From Sulfurospirillum halorespirans DSM 13726 (GTDB taxonomy: Bacteria > Campylobacterota > Campylobacteria > Campylobacterales > Sulfurospirillaceae), in assembly GCF_001723605.1 (NCBI RefSeq), contig NZ_CP017111.1, positions 2,852,001 to 2,916,000 on the forward strand: a DNA stretch of 64,000 nucleotides, read 5' to 3'. A program made the position numbers and the translations under genes. The notes beneath the pieces were generated by a model. That model searched no databases. It worked only from the letters and a program-made list of their open reading frames with translations, and was not told where the DNA came from. Below are positions 26,249-34,645 of this stretch, piece by piece. The first letter of the stretch is position 1. The number at the start of each line of letters is the position of its first letter.

Positions 26249-27355
26249 TTAAAAATACCAATACAGCTTTGTCCATAGTGTATCTTGGACCAGTTTTGAG
26301 CCATATTCTGAGCCTATTTGACCATCGTTCATATTGTACGAAATATCCAAGAGCATATTGTTTTTGAAGCTATAGGTCGCGCCAAAAGAGTTTTGCATCG
26401 ACTTATCTTCAAGGTTGTAGATATTTTTATAGTACAGAGACCCATACAGCCAATCAAAGGGCTCTTTTTGTGAAAACTTGTTCATGAAATACTGATGGTC
26501 GTAAAAAGGTTCTGATTTACTGCTCTGATTTTTTTGGTAAAAATACTCGCTGGTAATACTGAGTTCAAACTCGGTTAAATACTTCAAACCCACCAAATAA
26601 GCATAATCATCCGCGCCCAGTGTTTTAGCAAACTCTCCATGCACTTCAATGTTCGTTTGAAGATTTTTAGAAAAATCTAGCCCTATTTTATCGCTCTGCT
26701 CGCTTCGATGATAATAGATAAGATCAATATCTGTATCATACGCCAGAAAATAGGCTTTAAACCCTACATTATTTTCCTTTTTTTGGCTAAAATCACTGTT
26801 CATATGGTCATTGCTTTGCATCACAATGAGATCAAATGAGACATTTCTCACATCCCCATCGTAGCTTTTATTGTACCGATAATTCGCCATCACATACCCC
26901 TCGCGCGACGCATCAGGGTCGTTTGGGTCTTTTTTGCGATCAAAAAATGCGATGGGGTTGACGAAGTAACCTTTACCCCATTTAGGCGCTTTTTTGCCGA
27001 CTTCAATAAGATTATTTTGATCAAACTTATACTGCACGAAGAGTTGCGCGATGGTGTAAGCATCACTGTACTCTCCATCAACATCGTTGTAATTCACCAT
27101 CACTTCAGAATCTAACTTGAGCGCATCTTGAAAATAGGCAAATTTCACATCCCCTTCACTCGCATACGTCTTCATGCTCTCTTTATTTTTGGTATGAAAC
27201 AGAGGCGAGTCTTCATTTAATCTTTGAAGCTTATTTTCACCTTTAAGGTAACCACTCAAAGTATAGGGTTTGACCTCGATGGCATCAAGGTCAAAATCGT
27301 AATCTCCTGCATTGCCTAAAACTGCTGCAAAAAGAATTACATGTAAAGGTTTCAT
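26249..27355 (-). CDS. Outer-membrane beta-barrel protein, unknown substrate
   Basis: A 368-residue exported protein with a short signal (MKPLHVILFAAVLGNAG) and a long run of alternating polar and aromatic strands. It ends LYWYF with a terminal phenylalanine, the usual outer-membrane assembly signal. It follows the LolA-like gene directly (no gap) and closes a minus-strand run that starts with the ArrX/S/R-like sensors. Likely an outer-membrane partner of the ABC module; the cargo cannot be told from sequence. Confidence 0.72.
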   Translation of the reverse strand: MKPLHVILFAAVLGNAGDYDFDLDAIEVKPYTLSGYLKGENKLQRLNEDSPLFHTKNKESMKTYASEGDVKFAYFQDALKLDSEVMVNYNDVDGEYSDAYTIAQLFVQYKFDQNNLIEVGKKAPKWGKGYFVNPIAFFDRKKDPNDPDASREGYVMANYRYNKSYDGDVRNVSFDLIVMQSNDHMNSDFSQKKENNVGFKAYFLAYDTDIDLIYYHRSEQSDKIGLDFSKNLQTNIEVHGEFAKTLGADDYAYLVGLKYLTEFELSITSEYFYQKNQSSKSEPFYDHQYFMNKFSQKEPFDWLYGSLYYKNIYNLEDKSMQNSFGATYSFKNNMLLDISYNMNDGQIGSEYGSKLVQDTLWTKLYWYF

Positions 27356-28072
27356 CTATTTTCTAAACTCTTGAACTTTGCCGATATTTTCAATGGTAAA
27401 GAGTTCATCAGAGACATTGCGCTCTGTTATCTTTCCATAAACCATGATGGATTTGTAGCCTTTATAAAGTGGCGAATCCGTCTCAATCACCGCAGGTCTT
27501 ACAATGCCCCCACCAAAGTCTTTCATCTCTTCATAGTAGAGCGTTTTTATAAGCATCCCCGTAGACGTATAACAGGCGATTTTTGTTGGTGTCACTGTTT
27601 TTTTATCCACATCCATCAACAATTTATCGTACGCAACCGTCTCATTTTTAGCTTTCAAATCTAAGACGATGATTGCCCCTTCATCTGTTTCACTTTTGAT
27701 GTCATACTCAGCCGAGAAATCGAGTTGCATAATATCGCTGTTGTTAAATACGCCTCCTACCACACTTTGCATCGAAGTGATACGAATAGGTTTACCGACC
27801 TCAGGCAAATAAAGCCACATATTTTCATCCAATCTCAGTGTACTTCTGCCTTTTTCACTATCGGGCTGTAAGAACAACGAAACAATTTTATCTTTGCCTT
27901 TTTTGATCTGATACAGCAAAAACTCTTTTTTGCTCCCATCTGGCTCGATGTTAATGAGTTTTTTATAGCTATCCGCAGAACTAGGACTGAGCTTTTTATC
28001 CACTTGTTCTAAAATGCTTTCCGCTCCAAAGAGTGCTAGCGTTGTAAGTAAAAAAAGTATGATCTTCTTCAT
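27356..28072 (-). CDS. LolA-like outer membrane lipoprotein-sorting protein
   Basis: A 238-residue periplasmic protein with a signal peptide (MKKIILFLLTTLALFGAES). It matches the LolA-like fold seen with MacB/LolE-type permeases: FLQPDSEKGRSTLRLDENMWLYLPEVGKPIRI is characteristic (given here in part: ENMWLYLPEVGKPIRI). It should carry a hydrophobic cargo from the ABC permease to the outer membrane. This is not the general lipoprotein carrier LolA by context, being embedded between a dedicated ABC transporter and a porin-like protein. Confidence 0.78.
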   Translation of the reverse strand: MKKIILFLLTTLALFGAESILEQVDKKLSPSSADSYKKLINIEPDGSKKEFLLYQIKKGKDKIVSLFLQPDSEKGRSTLRLDENMWLYLPEVGKPIRITSMQSVVGGVFNNSDIMQLDFSAEYDIKSETDEGAIIVLDLKAKNETVAYDKLLMDVDKKTVTPTKIACYTSTGMLIKTLYYEEMKDFGGGIVRPAVIETDSPLYKGYKSIMVYGKITERNVSDELFTIENIGKVQEFRK

Positions 28073-28081
28073 AGTACACTC

Positions 28082-29320
28082 CTAATAGGTACGTAAAGCT
28101 TCAACAGGATCAAGTCTTGAAGCTTTGATGGCGGGAGATATGGACGCGACGAGTGAGATAAAAATAACGATGATACTCACGCTAAGTATCTCATTTATCC
28201 CTAAACTCGGTGTTAAAATAAGACCGCTTTGTTGCCCAATGCTATAGGTAATTTTGACAATGTTGAGAAGATAAACAATTCCCAAAGATAAGATGCTTCC
28301 CACAACCGCCCCAAACACGCCTAGCATCAAGCCTTCACATAAAAAAAGTTTGACGATGGTCAAAGGCGGTGTGCCCATCGCTGCAATGGTTCCTATTTCT
28401 CTGACACGCTCAAACACACTCATGATCATCACATTGAGGATGGAGATAAGGACAATAGAGATAAGGATGATTTGAATCGAAATATTCATAACATCGATCA
28501 TCTTAATGATGTTGTAAAACGGAGAAAGTTGTTGCCATGTATGAATTTCTAATGCAGGTTTGCCCTCTTTGTTGAGCTTTTCTAAAATAGGTTGAAGTGA
28601 TTTTTCTGCATCTTTTAGCTTTTCTACATTTTTCAGTCTAATGACAATTTCGCTGACTTCGAGTTCATTATTCATACGAAGTGCCTTCTTCGCATCTTCG
28701 ATGTGAATGTACCCATCACGTCCTCCAGGGCCCATGACTTGCCCCACGATACCTGCAACTTTAAGGTTAATGCCATTGACGGAGCCATTTTTGTTATTGG
28801 CAACCAAGACGATGGTATCGCCTATTTTTACATCCATACCTTTAATCAGCAGTTCAGGAACGATGATTTCGCCTGGTTTAAAGGTACCATTCATATCCGA
28901 AATTCGACTTTCAAGGAGTGGCAACGTTGGAAATTCATCTTTAGGATTAATCGCATTCAGTCTGATGTTGGTCGTACTGGTGAAGTTTGAAAACATTGCA
29001 CCAAACTTTATGCGGTAAGAGTAACTCTGCACATAAGGGTTAGACGTTAACGTTGATTCGATAAATTCTAACATTTTGGCATTGAGGTTTTTATCGAGAG
29101 GGAGGTTATCGACAGAAGCCACATACCCTTTTTTGTGTATCTGAATATGCCCCATTAAAGAATCGGTAATCTGCCCAACCGTGTAACTTTTAAAGCTTCC
29201 TGACATCGCTGTGTAGATAAGCACAAAGATGACACCTATTGTAATAAGTGAAGCCGTTAAAAGCGTTCTTCGATAGTTTCGTTTGAGATTTCGATAGGAA
29301 ATTTTAAGGATATTGTTCAT
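28082..29320 (-). CDS. FtsX/LolE-type ABC permease
   Basis: A 412-residue permease with one N-terminal TM (about 20-40), a large periplasmic domain (about 45-270) and three C-terminal TMs (about 275-400), ending SRLDPVEALRTY. That layout is the MacB/LolC/E type, which extracts substrate from the membrane outer leaflet rather than pumping across it. VFERVREIGTIAAMGTP is the conserved coupling segment. The ATPase gene upstream overlaps its start by 4 nt. Confidence 0.87.
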   Translation of the reverse strand: MNNILKISYRNLKRNYRRTLLTASLITIGVIFVLIYTAMSGSFKSYTVGQITDSLMGHIQIHKKGYVASVDNLPLDKNLNAKMLEFIESTLTSNPYVQSYSYRIKFGAMFSNFTSTTNIRLNAINPKDEFPTLPLLESRISDMNGTFKPGEIIVPELLIKGMDVKIGDTIVLVANNKNGSVNGINLKVAGIVGQVMGPGGRDGYIHIEDAKKALRMNNELEVSEIVIRLKNVEKLKDAEKSLQPILEKLNKEGKPALEIHTWQQLSPFYNIIKMIDVMNISIQIILISIVLISILNVMIMSVFERVREIGTIAAMGTPPLTIVKLFLCEGLMLGVFGAVVGSILSLGIVYLLNIVKITYSIGQQSGLILTPSLGINEILSVSIIVIFISLVASISPAIKASRLDPVEALRTY

Positions 29321-30003
29321 TTGTTCATCCTTTGATCTGCTACAATTTCACCATCAACAAGGGTGATAAGTCTGTCCACATTCGAGACTATTTTTTCATC
29401 ATGGGTTGCAAACACAAACGTCGTTTGATGCTCTCTTTGAATTTTTTTCATCAGCTCAATAATCATATGAGCCGTTTTGGTATCAAGATTTGCCGTAGGT
29501 TCATCTGCAAAGACAATTTTTGGATTGGTCACGAGTGCTCTTGCTATGGCGACACGTTGCATCTGACCGCCTGAGATTTTATCGGGGGTTTTATCTTTAT
29601 GATCCAACATCCCAACCTCCTCAAGTAAGGTAAGTACACGCGATTTTCGTTCCTCTTCGGGAAGGTTTTGAATCATAATAAGAGGATATTCAATATTTTC
29701 ATACACACTTAGCACAGGAATCAGATTGAAACTTTGAAAGATAAAACCGATGTTTTCGCCCCTAAAATGTGCCATCTTTGTTCTGTTCATCCCCGTAATG
29801 GGTGAGCCATTGATGGTAATGTCACCCTTAGTTGGGGTATCAAGGCAACCGAGCATATTTAAAACCGTACTTTTCCCACTTCCGCTAGGGCCAACTAAAG
29901 AGATAAATTCCCCCTCGCTAATTTCTAAAGACAAATCTTTGATAACTTCTTGACGTATCTCGCCTGTCTGATAGACTTTTTTGAGATGATGCGCTGTGAT
30001 CAT
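29317..30003 (-). CDS. LolD-type ABC ATPase
   Basis: A 228-residue ATPase with Walker A GPSGSGKSTVLNMLG (about 38-52), Q-loop FQSFNL, signature SGGQMQRVAIARAL and Walker B KIVFADEPT with the H-loop ATHD. It matches the LolD/MacB branch and pairs with the permease next to it. AAAGGGGAAC precedes the ATG. The 57-bp gap to the arrR-like regulator has no terminator, so this module may be read from the sensor operon. Confidence 0.92.
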   Translation of the reverse strand: MITAHHLKKVYQTGEIRQEVIKDLSLEISEGEFISLVGPSGSGKSTVLNMLGCLDTPTKGDITINGSPITGMNRTKMAHFRGENIGFIFQSFNLIPVLSVYENIEYPLIMIQNLPEEERKSRVLTLLEEVGMLDHKDKTPDKISGGQMQRVAIARALVTNPKIVFADEPTANLDTKTAHMIIELMKKIQREHQTTFVFATHDEKIVSNVDRLITLVDGEIVADQRMNK

Positions 30004-30060
30004 ATCCGTTCCCCTTTATGACATTTGTGTAAAGTATAAGGCGACTATGTTAATGCGATG

Positions 30061-31443
30061 TTAATCACTATCATCTTGGTAAAGATTAAACGCTTTCAGC
30101 TGTTTTTTAAGTGTATTGCGTGAAATATCGAGTATGGTGGAAAGCTGTGTGATGTTTGGGCAGAGCGTAAAGCTTACATGTAAAAAGGTTTTTTGCATCA
30201 TCTGCTCTAATTCATGCGCTTTTTCAACACCTTCTTTCTCTAAAAAATCACGACAAAATTGCTCTAAATTTTGCTTCTCACACGGCAATGCGTCTTCAAA
30301 CTCTTTGATGTCATCCGCTTTGATCATCGCATCGCTGGCATTGAGACACGCACTGTAAATCGTATTGCGTAGCTCTCTAATGTTACCTCGCCAATGGTGT
30401 TGCATAAGCTTTTTGAGTGCCTCTTCAGAGATAGAGCTAATGGTCGTTTTAAGATCGCGGTTGGCTTTTGCGATAAAATGCTCACACAAAATAGGAATGT
30501 CTTGAATGCGCTCTTTAAGCGTTGGCATCGTGATGGTCAGCATGGAGAGACGAAAATAGAGATCTTCACGAAAGCTCTTTTGCTGGCTTTGCTCTTTGAG
30601 GTTGGCGTTGGTCGCACTGATGATACGCCCTTCAAACGTGATCTCTTTAGCACCTCCCACACGTCTAAACTTCTTCGTTTCTAAAAAACGTAGCAGTTTG
30701 CTTTGAAGCTCGATGTCAAGTTCTCCTATCTCGTCTAAAAAGAGCGTTCCTTCGCCTGTTTGCTCGGCGTACCCGATGTGCTGTTTATCGGCACTGGTGA
30801 ATGAGCCTTTCTCATGCCCAAACAGCTGACTCTCAAAAAGCTCTTTAGGAATGGACGCGCAATTCACAGCCACAAACGGATGTTCGCTATGAGCCGAGTT
30901 GGTATGAATCAAATTGGCGATAAGCTCTTTGCCTGTACCTGTTTCGCCGTAAATGAGCACGGAGAGGTCATTATTCGCCGCGATGCCTATCTTTTTATAG
31001 ATCTCTTTCATCGTCTCGTACGAACCTACAAACGCCTCTTCTCCTTGTTTTATAGGCTTTTTAGCACTTTTTTCTTTGCTGGAAGTGTCGGCATATTTCC
31101 CCACCAACGCCAAAAGTTGCACCTCATCAAAAGGCTTTTGTAAAATGTCTTTAATACCAATTTTAGACGCTTCGATCATATTGGTCGGCGTCGTATACGC
31201 CGTCATCAAGATGATAGGAAGATTCAGCCCAGCTTTTTTAAACTGCTTGATCAGATCAATGCCCGTAAGATTTTCGCCGAGCATCACATCGACGATTAAA
31301 AGCTCAACCCCTTGCTCTTCGATGATTAAAGAGAGTTCAAACTCTTCTCCGTTAAACTGCAACGGGGTATGGTGATTGCGTTGTAAAATTTTAGCAACCG
31401 AGTAGCGAATCTCTTGTTGGTCATCAATAATGGCAATTTTCAT
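30061..31443 (-). CDS. Sigma-54-dependent response regulator (ArrR-like)
   Basis: A 460-residue NtrC-type regulator. Receiver domain 1-118 (IIDDQQE, LLIVDVMLGENL with the acceptor Asp, DILQKPF). The AAA+ domain has Walker A GETGTGKELIANLIH and Walker B GTLFLDEIGEL. A C-terminal Fis helix-turn-helix (about 425-455, LDISRNTLKKQLKAF) follows. The sigma-54 contact loop reads GSFTSA instead of GAFTGA. It overlaps the kinase gene by 4 nt. The adjacent arrCAB operon has a strong sigma-54 promoter, its likely target. Organisation resembles the AioX/AioS/AioR and ArrX/ArrS/ArrR systems. Confidence 0.85.
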   Translation of the reverse strand: MKIAIIDDQQEIRYSVAKILQRNHHTPLQFNGEEFELSLIIEEQGVELLIVDVMLGENLTGIDLIKQFKKAGLNLPIILMTAYTTPTNMIEASKIGIKDILQKPFDEVQLLALVGKYADTSSKEKSAKKPIKQGEEAFVGSYETMKEIYKKIGIAANNDLSVLIYGETGTGKELIANLIHTNSAHSEHPFVAVNCASIPKELFESQLFGHEKGSFTSADKQHIGYAEQTGEGTLFLDEIGELDIELQSKLLRFLETKKFRRVGGAKEITFEGRIISATNANLKEQSQQKSFREDLYFRLSMLTITMPTLKERIQDIPILCEHFIAKANRDLKTTISSISEEALKKLMQHHWRGNIRELRNTIYSACLNASDAMIKADDIKEFEDALPCEKQNLEQFCRDFLEKEGVEKAHELEQMMQKTFLHVSFTLCPNITQLSTILDISRNTLKKQLKAFNLYQDDSD

Positions 31444-32807
31444 GCAACCTCTTCACAGGGGATATACAGACAAAATTGTGTCTGCTCGTTTTGACTTTCA
31501 AACTCGATGTAACCGTTGGAGAGATAGACGATTTTATAGATGCTAAAAAGCCCCAAACCAGAGCCCTCTTTTTTGGTGGTGTAAAAGGGTTTAAACAGAT
31601 TGGCTTTGGTTTTTTCATCCATATTTTCACCACTGTTTTTTACACACAGAACAGAAAAACCTGCTTGTTCTGCCCTCTTCCATGTCACCTCAATCGTGCT
31701 GAGTTGAAATGCCGCATCAATGGCGTTACTCAGTAAATTGATCACAATAATTTCAATGGCATTTGCCCCCATTTTGACCTTCAAATCTTCTTCAATAGCG
31801 CTTTGAATCCCTAAATGTTTTCTACTCAAAGAAGCGCGCAGAAGTGCAATAGACTCTTCAACAAAAACCTTTACATGTAAAGGTTTTTCGTACTTAAAAT
31901 CTGCGGGTTTTGCAAGAGCTAAAAAGTCCACCACCTGATGATCGATGCGTGCTAATGCGCCATGAATGATGGGCATATCTTCTTTGTCAGGCAGCTGAGC
32001 AGGAGAGAGCAGGAGTTTTAAGGGTTGCAATAAATTCTTCACTTCATGCGCAAACGAAGAGCCAATTTCACCCAAAATAATCAATGAGTGCGAAATACGA
32101 GCATTTTTCTCCTCTTTTTCAATAGAATCTCTGAGCTCACGCATCAACTGCGTCGTTTTTTCAATGATGCGTGTGATCTCGTCATTCTCTCTCCCTTGAT
32201 AAATAGTGATGTCATCCCAGCGCTTTTCAATCATCGCTGTTGCATTGTTCGAGAGTAGATCGAGCCTGCCAAGCAATCTTCCCATAAAGATATTGGCAAT
32301 AACTAAAGAGAGTAGCGCTACCATCATGAGAAGAACAAATTGCGCTAAAAAGGCATCTTGCAGCATGCTAAAAAGTGTTTGGTTTTTAACCTTAAGTACG
32401 AAAGAGCCAAAAAGGACACCATCTTCTTCAAAAGGGACAACATTATAGTGATCAAACTCTTTAAACGTATCGCCAATACGATAATTTTCCGTGTCCGTGT
32501 GGGCTACAATACTGTTAAGATTGTCGATAAAGCCTGAGCTTTCGATCATACTGCTAGAGCTGAGTGTTTTAAGAAATTTGTAAAGCTCCCATTGATTGTG
32601 CGTAAGGATAAACTCGCTCACAAAGGCTTTATTGGAGTTGATATTGGTCTTGATAAGCTCATCGATAATTTGATTGGTATGGTTTTTATGAATATCAATG
32701 TTGATAATAATCGAAACAGATGAGATCGCAAAAACGACCCAAAAAATAAGCGTTGCCAGCTTAACTTGAACGGAGAGTGCTAAGAGATAATCAATGACTC
32801 TTTTCAT
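31440..32807 (-). CDS. Membrane histidine kinase (ArrS-like)
   Basis: A 455-residue kinase. TM1 is at about 13-36, a short periplasmic sensor at 37-160 and TM2 at about 160-180. HAMP and coiled-coil follow, then the H-box SFAHEVKNLLQPLKLL (His near 256), the N-box NLLSNAIDAAF and the G-box GSGLGLFSIYKIV. It overlaps both neighbours by 4 nt, so sensor, kinase and regulator are co-translated. A 26-bp perfect palindrome built on TTTACATGTAAA lies inside it (31863-31888). Confidence 0.9.
   Translation of the reverse strand: MKRVIDYLLALSVQVKLATLIFWVVFAISSVSIIINIDIHKNHTNQIIDELIKTNINSNKAFVSEFILTHNQWELYKFLKTLSSSSMIESSGFIDNLNSIVAHTDTENYRIGDTFKEFDHYNVVPFEEDGVLFGSFVLKVKNQTLFSMLQDAFLAQFVLLMMVALLSLVIANIFMGRLLGRLDLLSNNATAMIEKRWDDITIYQGRENDEITRIIEKTTQLMRELRDSIEKEEKNARISHSLIILGEIGSSFAHEVKNLLQPLKLLLSPAQLPDKEDMPIIHGALARIDHQVVDFLALAKPADFKYEKPLHVKVFVEESIALLRASLSRKHLGIQSAIEEDLKVKMGANAIEIIVINLLSNAIDAAFQLSTIEVTWKRAEQAGFSVLCVKNSGENMDEKTKANLFKPFYTTKKEGSGLGLFSIYKIVYLSNGYIEFESQNEQTQFCLYIPCEEVA
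31863..31888. repeat. 26-bp perfect palindrome inside the ArrS-like kinase gene
   Basis: Extends the dispersed 12-mer: positions 31863-31888 are perfectly self-complementary, with TTTACATGTAAA at the centre (31870-31881) and AAAAACC / GGTTTTT flanks. It encodes Lys-Pro-Leu-His-Val-Lys-Val in the kinase frame. The longest palindrome I noticed in the window. Confidence 0.85.
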
Positions 32808-33676
32808 TGTCTTTGTTCAATCACTTCAAGCATCTTGGCTACATTGGAAAAATCTTGTCCTGAGGGAAGATCAAAACGATCAAGTGAGAGTTTTTCTAAA
32901 ATACTTTGACCGTACGCATCTTGGTGCATCGTAATGAAAGCATTTTGGAGTGCTTCAAACTTCTTTTGAGGCAATGAACTTCGCGTGACAATCGGAGAAT
33001 TGGTGTAAGGTCCCAAAATTTGCACGACTTTTAACTGTGCAATTTTGTCAGGATGCTTTTGTGCAAAACGGGTATACACGATACTATCCACACTTGCCCC
33101 ATCCACAAATCCATCAATCACCGCTTTGATAGACTCGCCATGCTCATAGGTATAAATGTAGGATTTAAAAAACGTTTTAGGGTCCATTCCGTGACTTAAC
33201 ATGTAATAACTTGGAGCCGTAGCTCCTGAGTTACTTTCAGGATCCGTAAATGCAAAAATTTTCCCTTTGAAATCTGCAAGGGAATCAACCGAAGTGCTTT
33301 TTTTTGCAATGATATAGGAGTAATACTGATCACTTCCATCAAAAATAGGAATAACTAAAATTTTTCCTGTGCCATCTTTGTCGAGTTTGGTATAACTGGA
33401 GTTACAAATATAAGCGACGTCGACTTTATTCTCTTTGATGAGTGTATTCATCTCCGCATACGTTTTTGTAAAACGTATTTGTATGTCAAAATCACTGATT
33501 TTATTCTCCAAATATTGTTCCCAATCCATGATATTTTTAAGATCATCTTTAAGTACGGTTCCCGTTAATCCCAAAACAATTTTTTCTTTGGCACAGAGTG
33601 AAAATGGTAACAACAGCAGCAAAAAAAGCATGGTAAATTTTTGATAAGTGCTGGTCAAAAATTGATCGTTTTTCAT
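32804..33676 (-). CDS. PhnD-like periplasmic binding protein (ArrX/AioX-like sensor)
   Basis: About 290 residues with a signal peptide (core MLFLLLLLPFSLCA) and the PhnD-type periplasmic oxyanion-binding fold (KIVLGLTGTVLKDDLKN, DVAYICNSSYTKLD, FTDPESNSGATAPSYYML). In AioX and ArrX such proteins bind arsenite or arsenate and feed the kinase; no ABC permease is adjacent, which fits sensing over uptake. The frame is open upstream to 33754, but that would cover the sigma-54 promoter; ATG at 33676 with GGAGT upstream is preferred. Confidence 0.83.
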   Translation of the reverse strand: MKNDQFLTSTYQKFTMLFLLLLLPFSLCAKEKIVLGLTGTVLKDDLKNIMDWEQYLENKISDFDIQIRFTKTYAEMNTLIKENKVDVAYICNSSYTKLDKDGTGKILVIPIFDGSDQYYSYIIAKKSTSVDSLADFKGKIFAFTDPESNSGATAPSYYMLSHGMDPKTFFKSYIYTYEHGESIKAVIDGFVDGASVDSIVYTRFAQKHPDKIAQLKVVQILGPYTNSPIVTRSSLPQKKFEALQNAFITMHQDAYGQSILEKLSLDRFDLPSGQDFSNVAKMLEVIEQRQ

Positions 33677-33730
33677 CTCTTGGAAACTCCTTTTTTCTCC
33701 GAAAGTCCCTATTTTAGGGCTTTTAAAAGT

Positions 33731-33746
33731 TGGCACGTTAATTGCA
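33731..33746 (+). promoter_or_regulatory. Sigma-54 (-24/-12) promoter of arrCAB
   Basis: TGGCAC (33731-33736), a 5-bp spacer and TTGCA (33742-33746) form a near-consensus sigma-54 promoter with the GG and GC pairs 10 bp apart, pointing at arrC 50 bp downstream. An NtrC-type regulator is encoded in the divergent operon. Confidence 0.85.
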
Positions 33747-33795
33747 GTAAGCACATTGTACTTGAAGAAAAGTTCAAAAAACTTTAAAGGAGTCC

Positions 33796-34635
33796 ATGAT
33801 GCATTTATTGTGGGATATACGGGTCTCGCTCGATCTGTTTTTAGGTGGTTTAGGGGTAGGTGCCTTCCTTATAGGGGCTGTACTTTACTATGTGGATGCA
33901 AAAGTTTACGATGGTTTTGTCAAAAAATCATTTGTGATTGCACCGCTTTTGGTGATAGCAGGATTGCTTCTGCTTCTGACAGAACTTGGTCGCCCGTTGA
34001 ACGTGATTAAAACGATTTATGCGATTAATCCAACGTCGTTTATGTCGATCGGTATCTTTTTACAAAGTGCATTTGTAGCAGTTGCGCTTCTTATCGCCTT
34101 TAAAGTACTGACCAGTGGTGTTGAATCACTCTGCTCAAAAATCGTTTATGCAGGTGCCATTCTTGCAGGACTTGTTGGCTTGTATCATGGATTCTTGCTC
34201 TCAGGCATCGCAAAAGAGCCTTGGAACAACGCTATTCCTGTGATTTTCTTTGTCTCGTCTATTCTTTCAGGTGCATCATTGATGGTTCTACTGAACTTAG
34301 GAAGCCTAGAAAGTCTTGTAACACGCTTTAAACTTCCCCTCATCATCAATATGGTTTTAACCCTAGAGTTAGCCGCTGTTTTTGCATGGGTTTACAATCT
34401 AGCCCTTACAACAGCCTCTTCTAAACATGCTTATGATGTTCTCATCAGTAGTTTTAGTATGGAGTTTTGGGTACTCAGTATCTTAATTGGTTTAATTGCG
34501 CCTTTAGCCATTTTTACATTGGTAATTTTAAATAAATTATCCCTCAAAGCAGTCGCCATTCCAACCTTTTCAATTATTGTTGTGGGAAGTTTTTTCCTCA
34601 AAAATTTAGTTGTTTATCTTGGTCAAGCAGTATAA
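33796..34635 (+). CDS. arrC: NrfD/PsrC-type membrane subunit of arsenate reductase
   Basis: A 279-residue polytopic protein with about eight TM helices, of the NrfD/PsrC quinol-interacting family (LLLLTELGRPLNVIKTIYAINPTSFMSIG is typical; the core is LTELGRPLNV). It would take electrons from menaquinol and pass them to ArrB. It comes first in the operon, ahead of arrA. AAAGGAGT precedes two adjacent ATGs (33796, 33799); the second has better spacing. Confidence 0.87.
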   Translation: MMHLLWDIRVSLDLFLGGLGVGAFLIGAVLYYVDAKVYDGFVKKSFVIAPLLVIAGLLLLLTELGRPLNVIKTIYAINPTSFMSIGIFLQSAFVAVALLIAFKVLTSGVESLCSKIVYAGAILAGLVGLYHGFLLSGIAKEPWNNAIPVIFFVSSILSGASLMVLLNLGSLESLVTRFKLPLIINMVLTLELAAVFAWVYNLALTTASSKHAYDVLISSFSMEFWVLSILIGLIAPLAIFTLVILNKLSLKAVAIPTFSIIVVGSFFLKNLVVYLGQAV

Positions 34636-34645
34636 GGAGTCAATG

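Noticed and set aside
33677-33754. N-terminal extension of the PhnD-like protein
   Set aside because: It would run through the sigma-54 promoter of arrC and put residues before an evident signal peptide.
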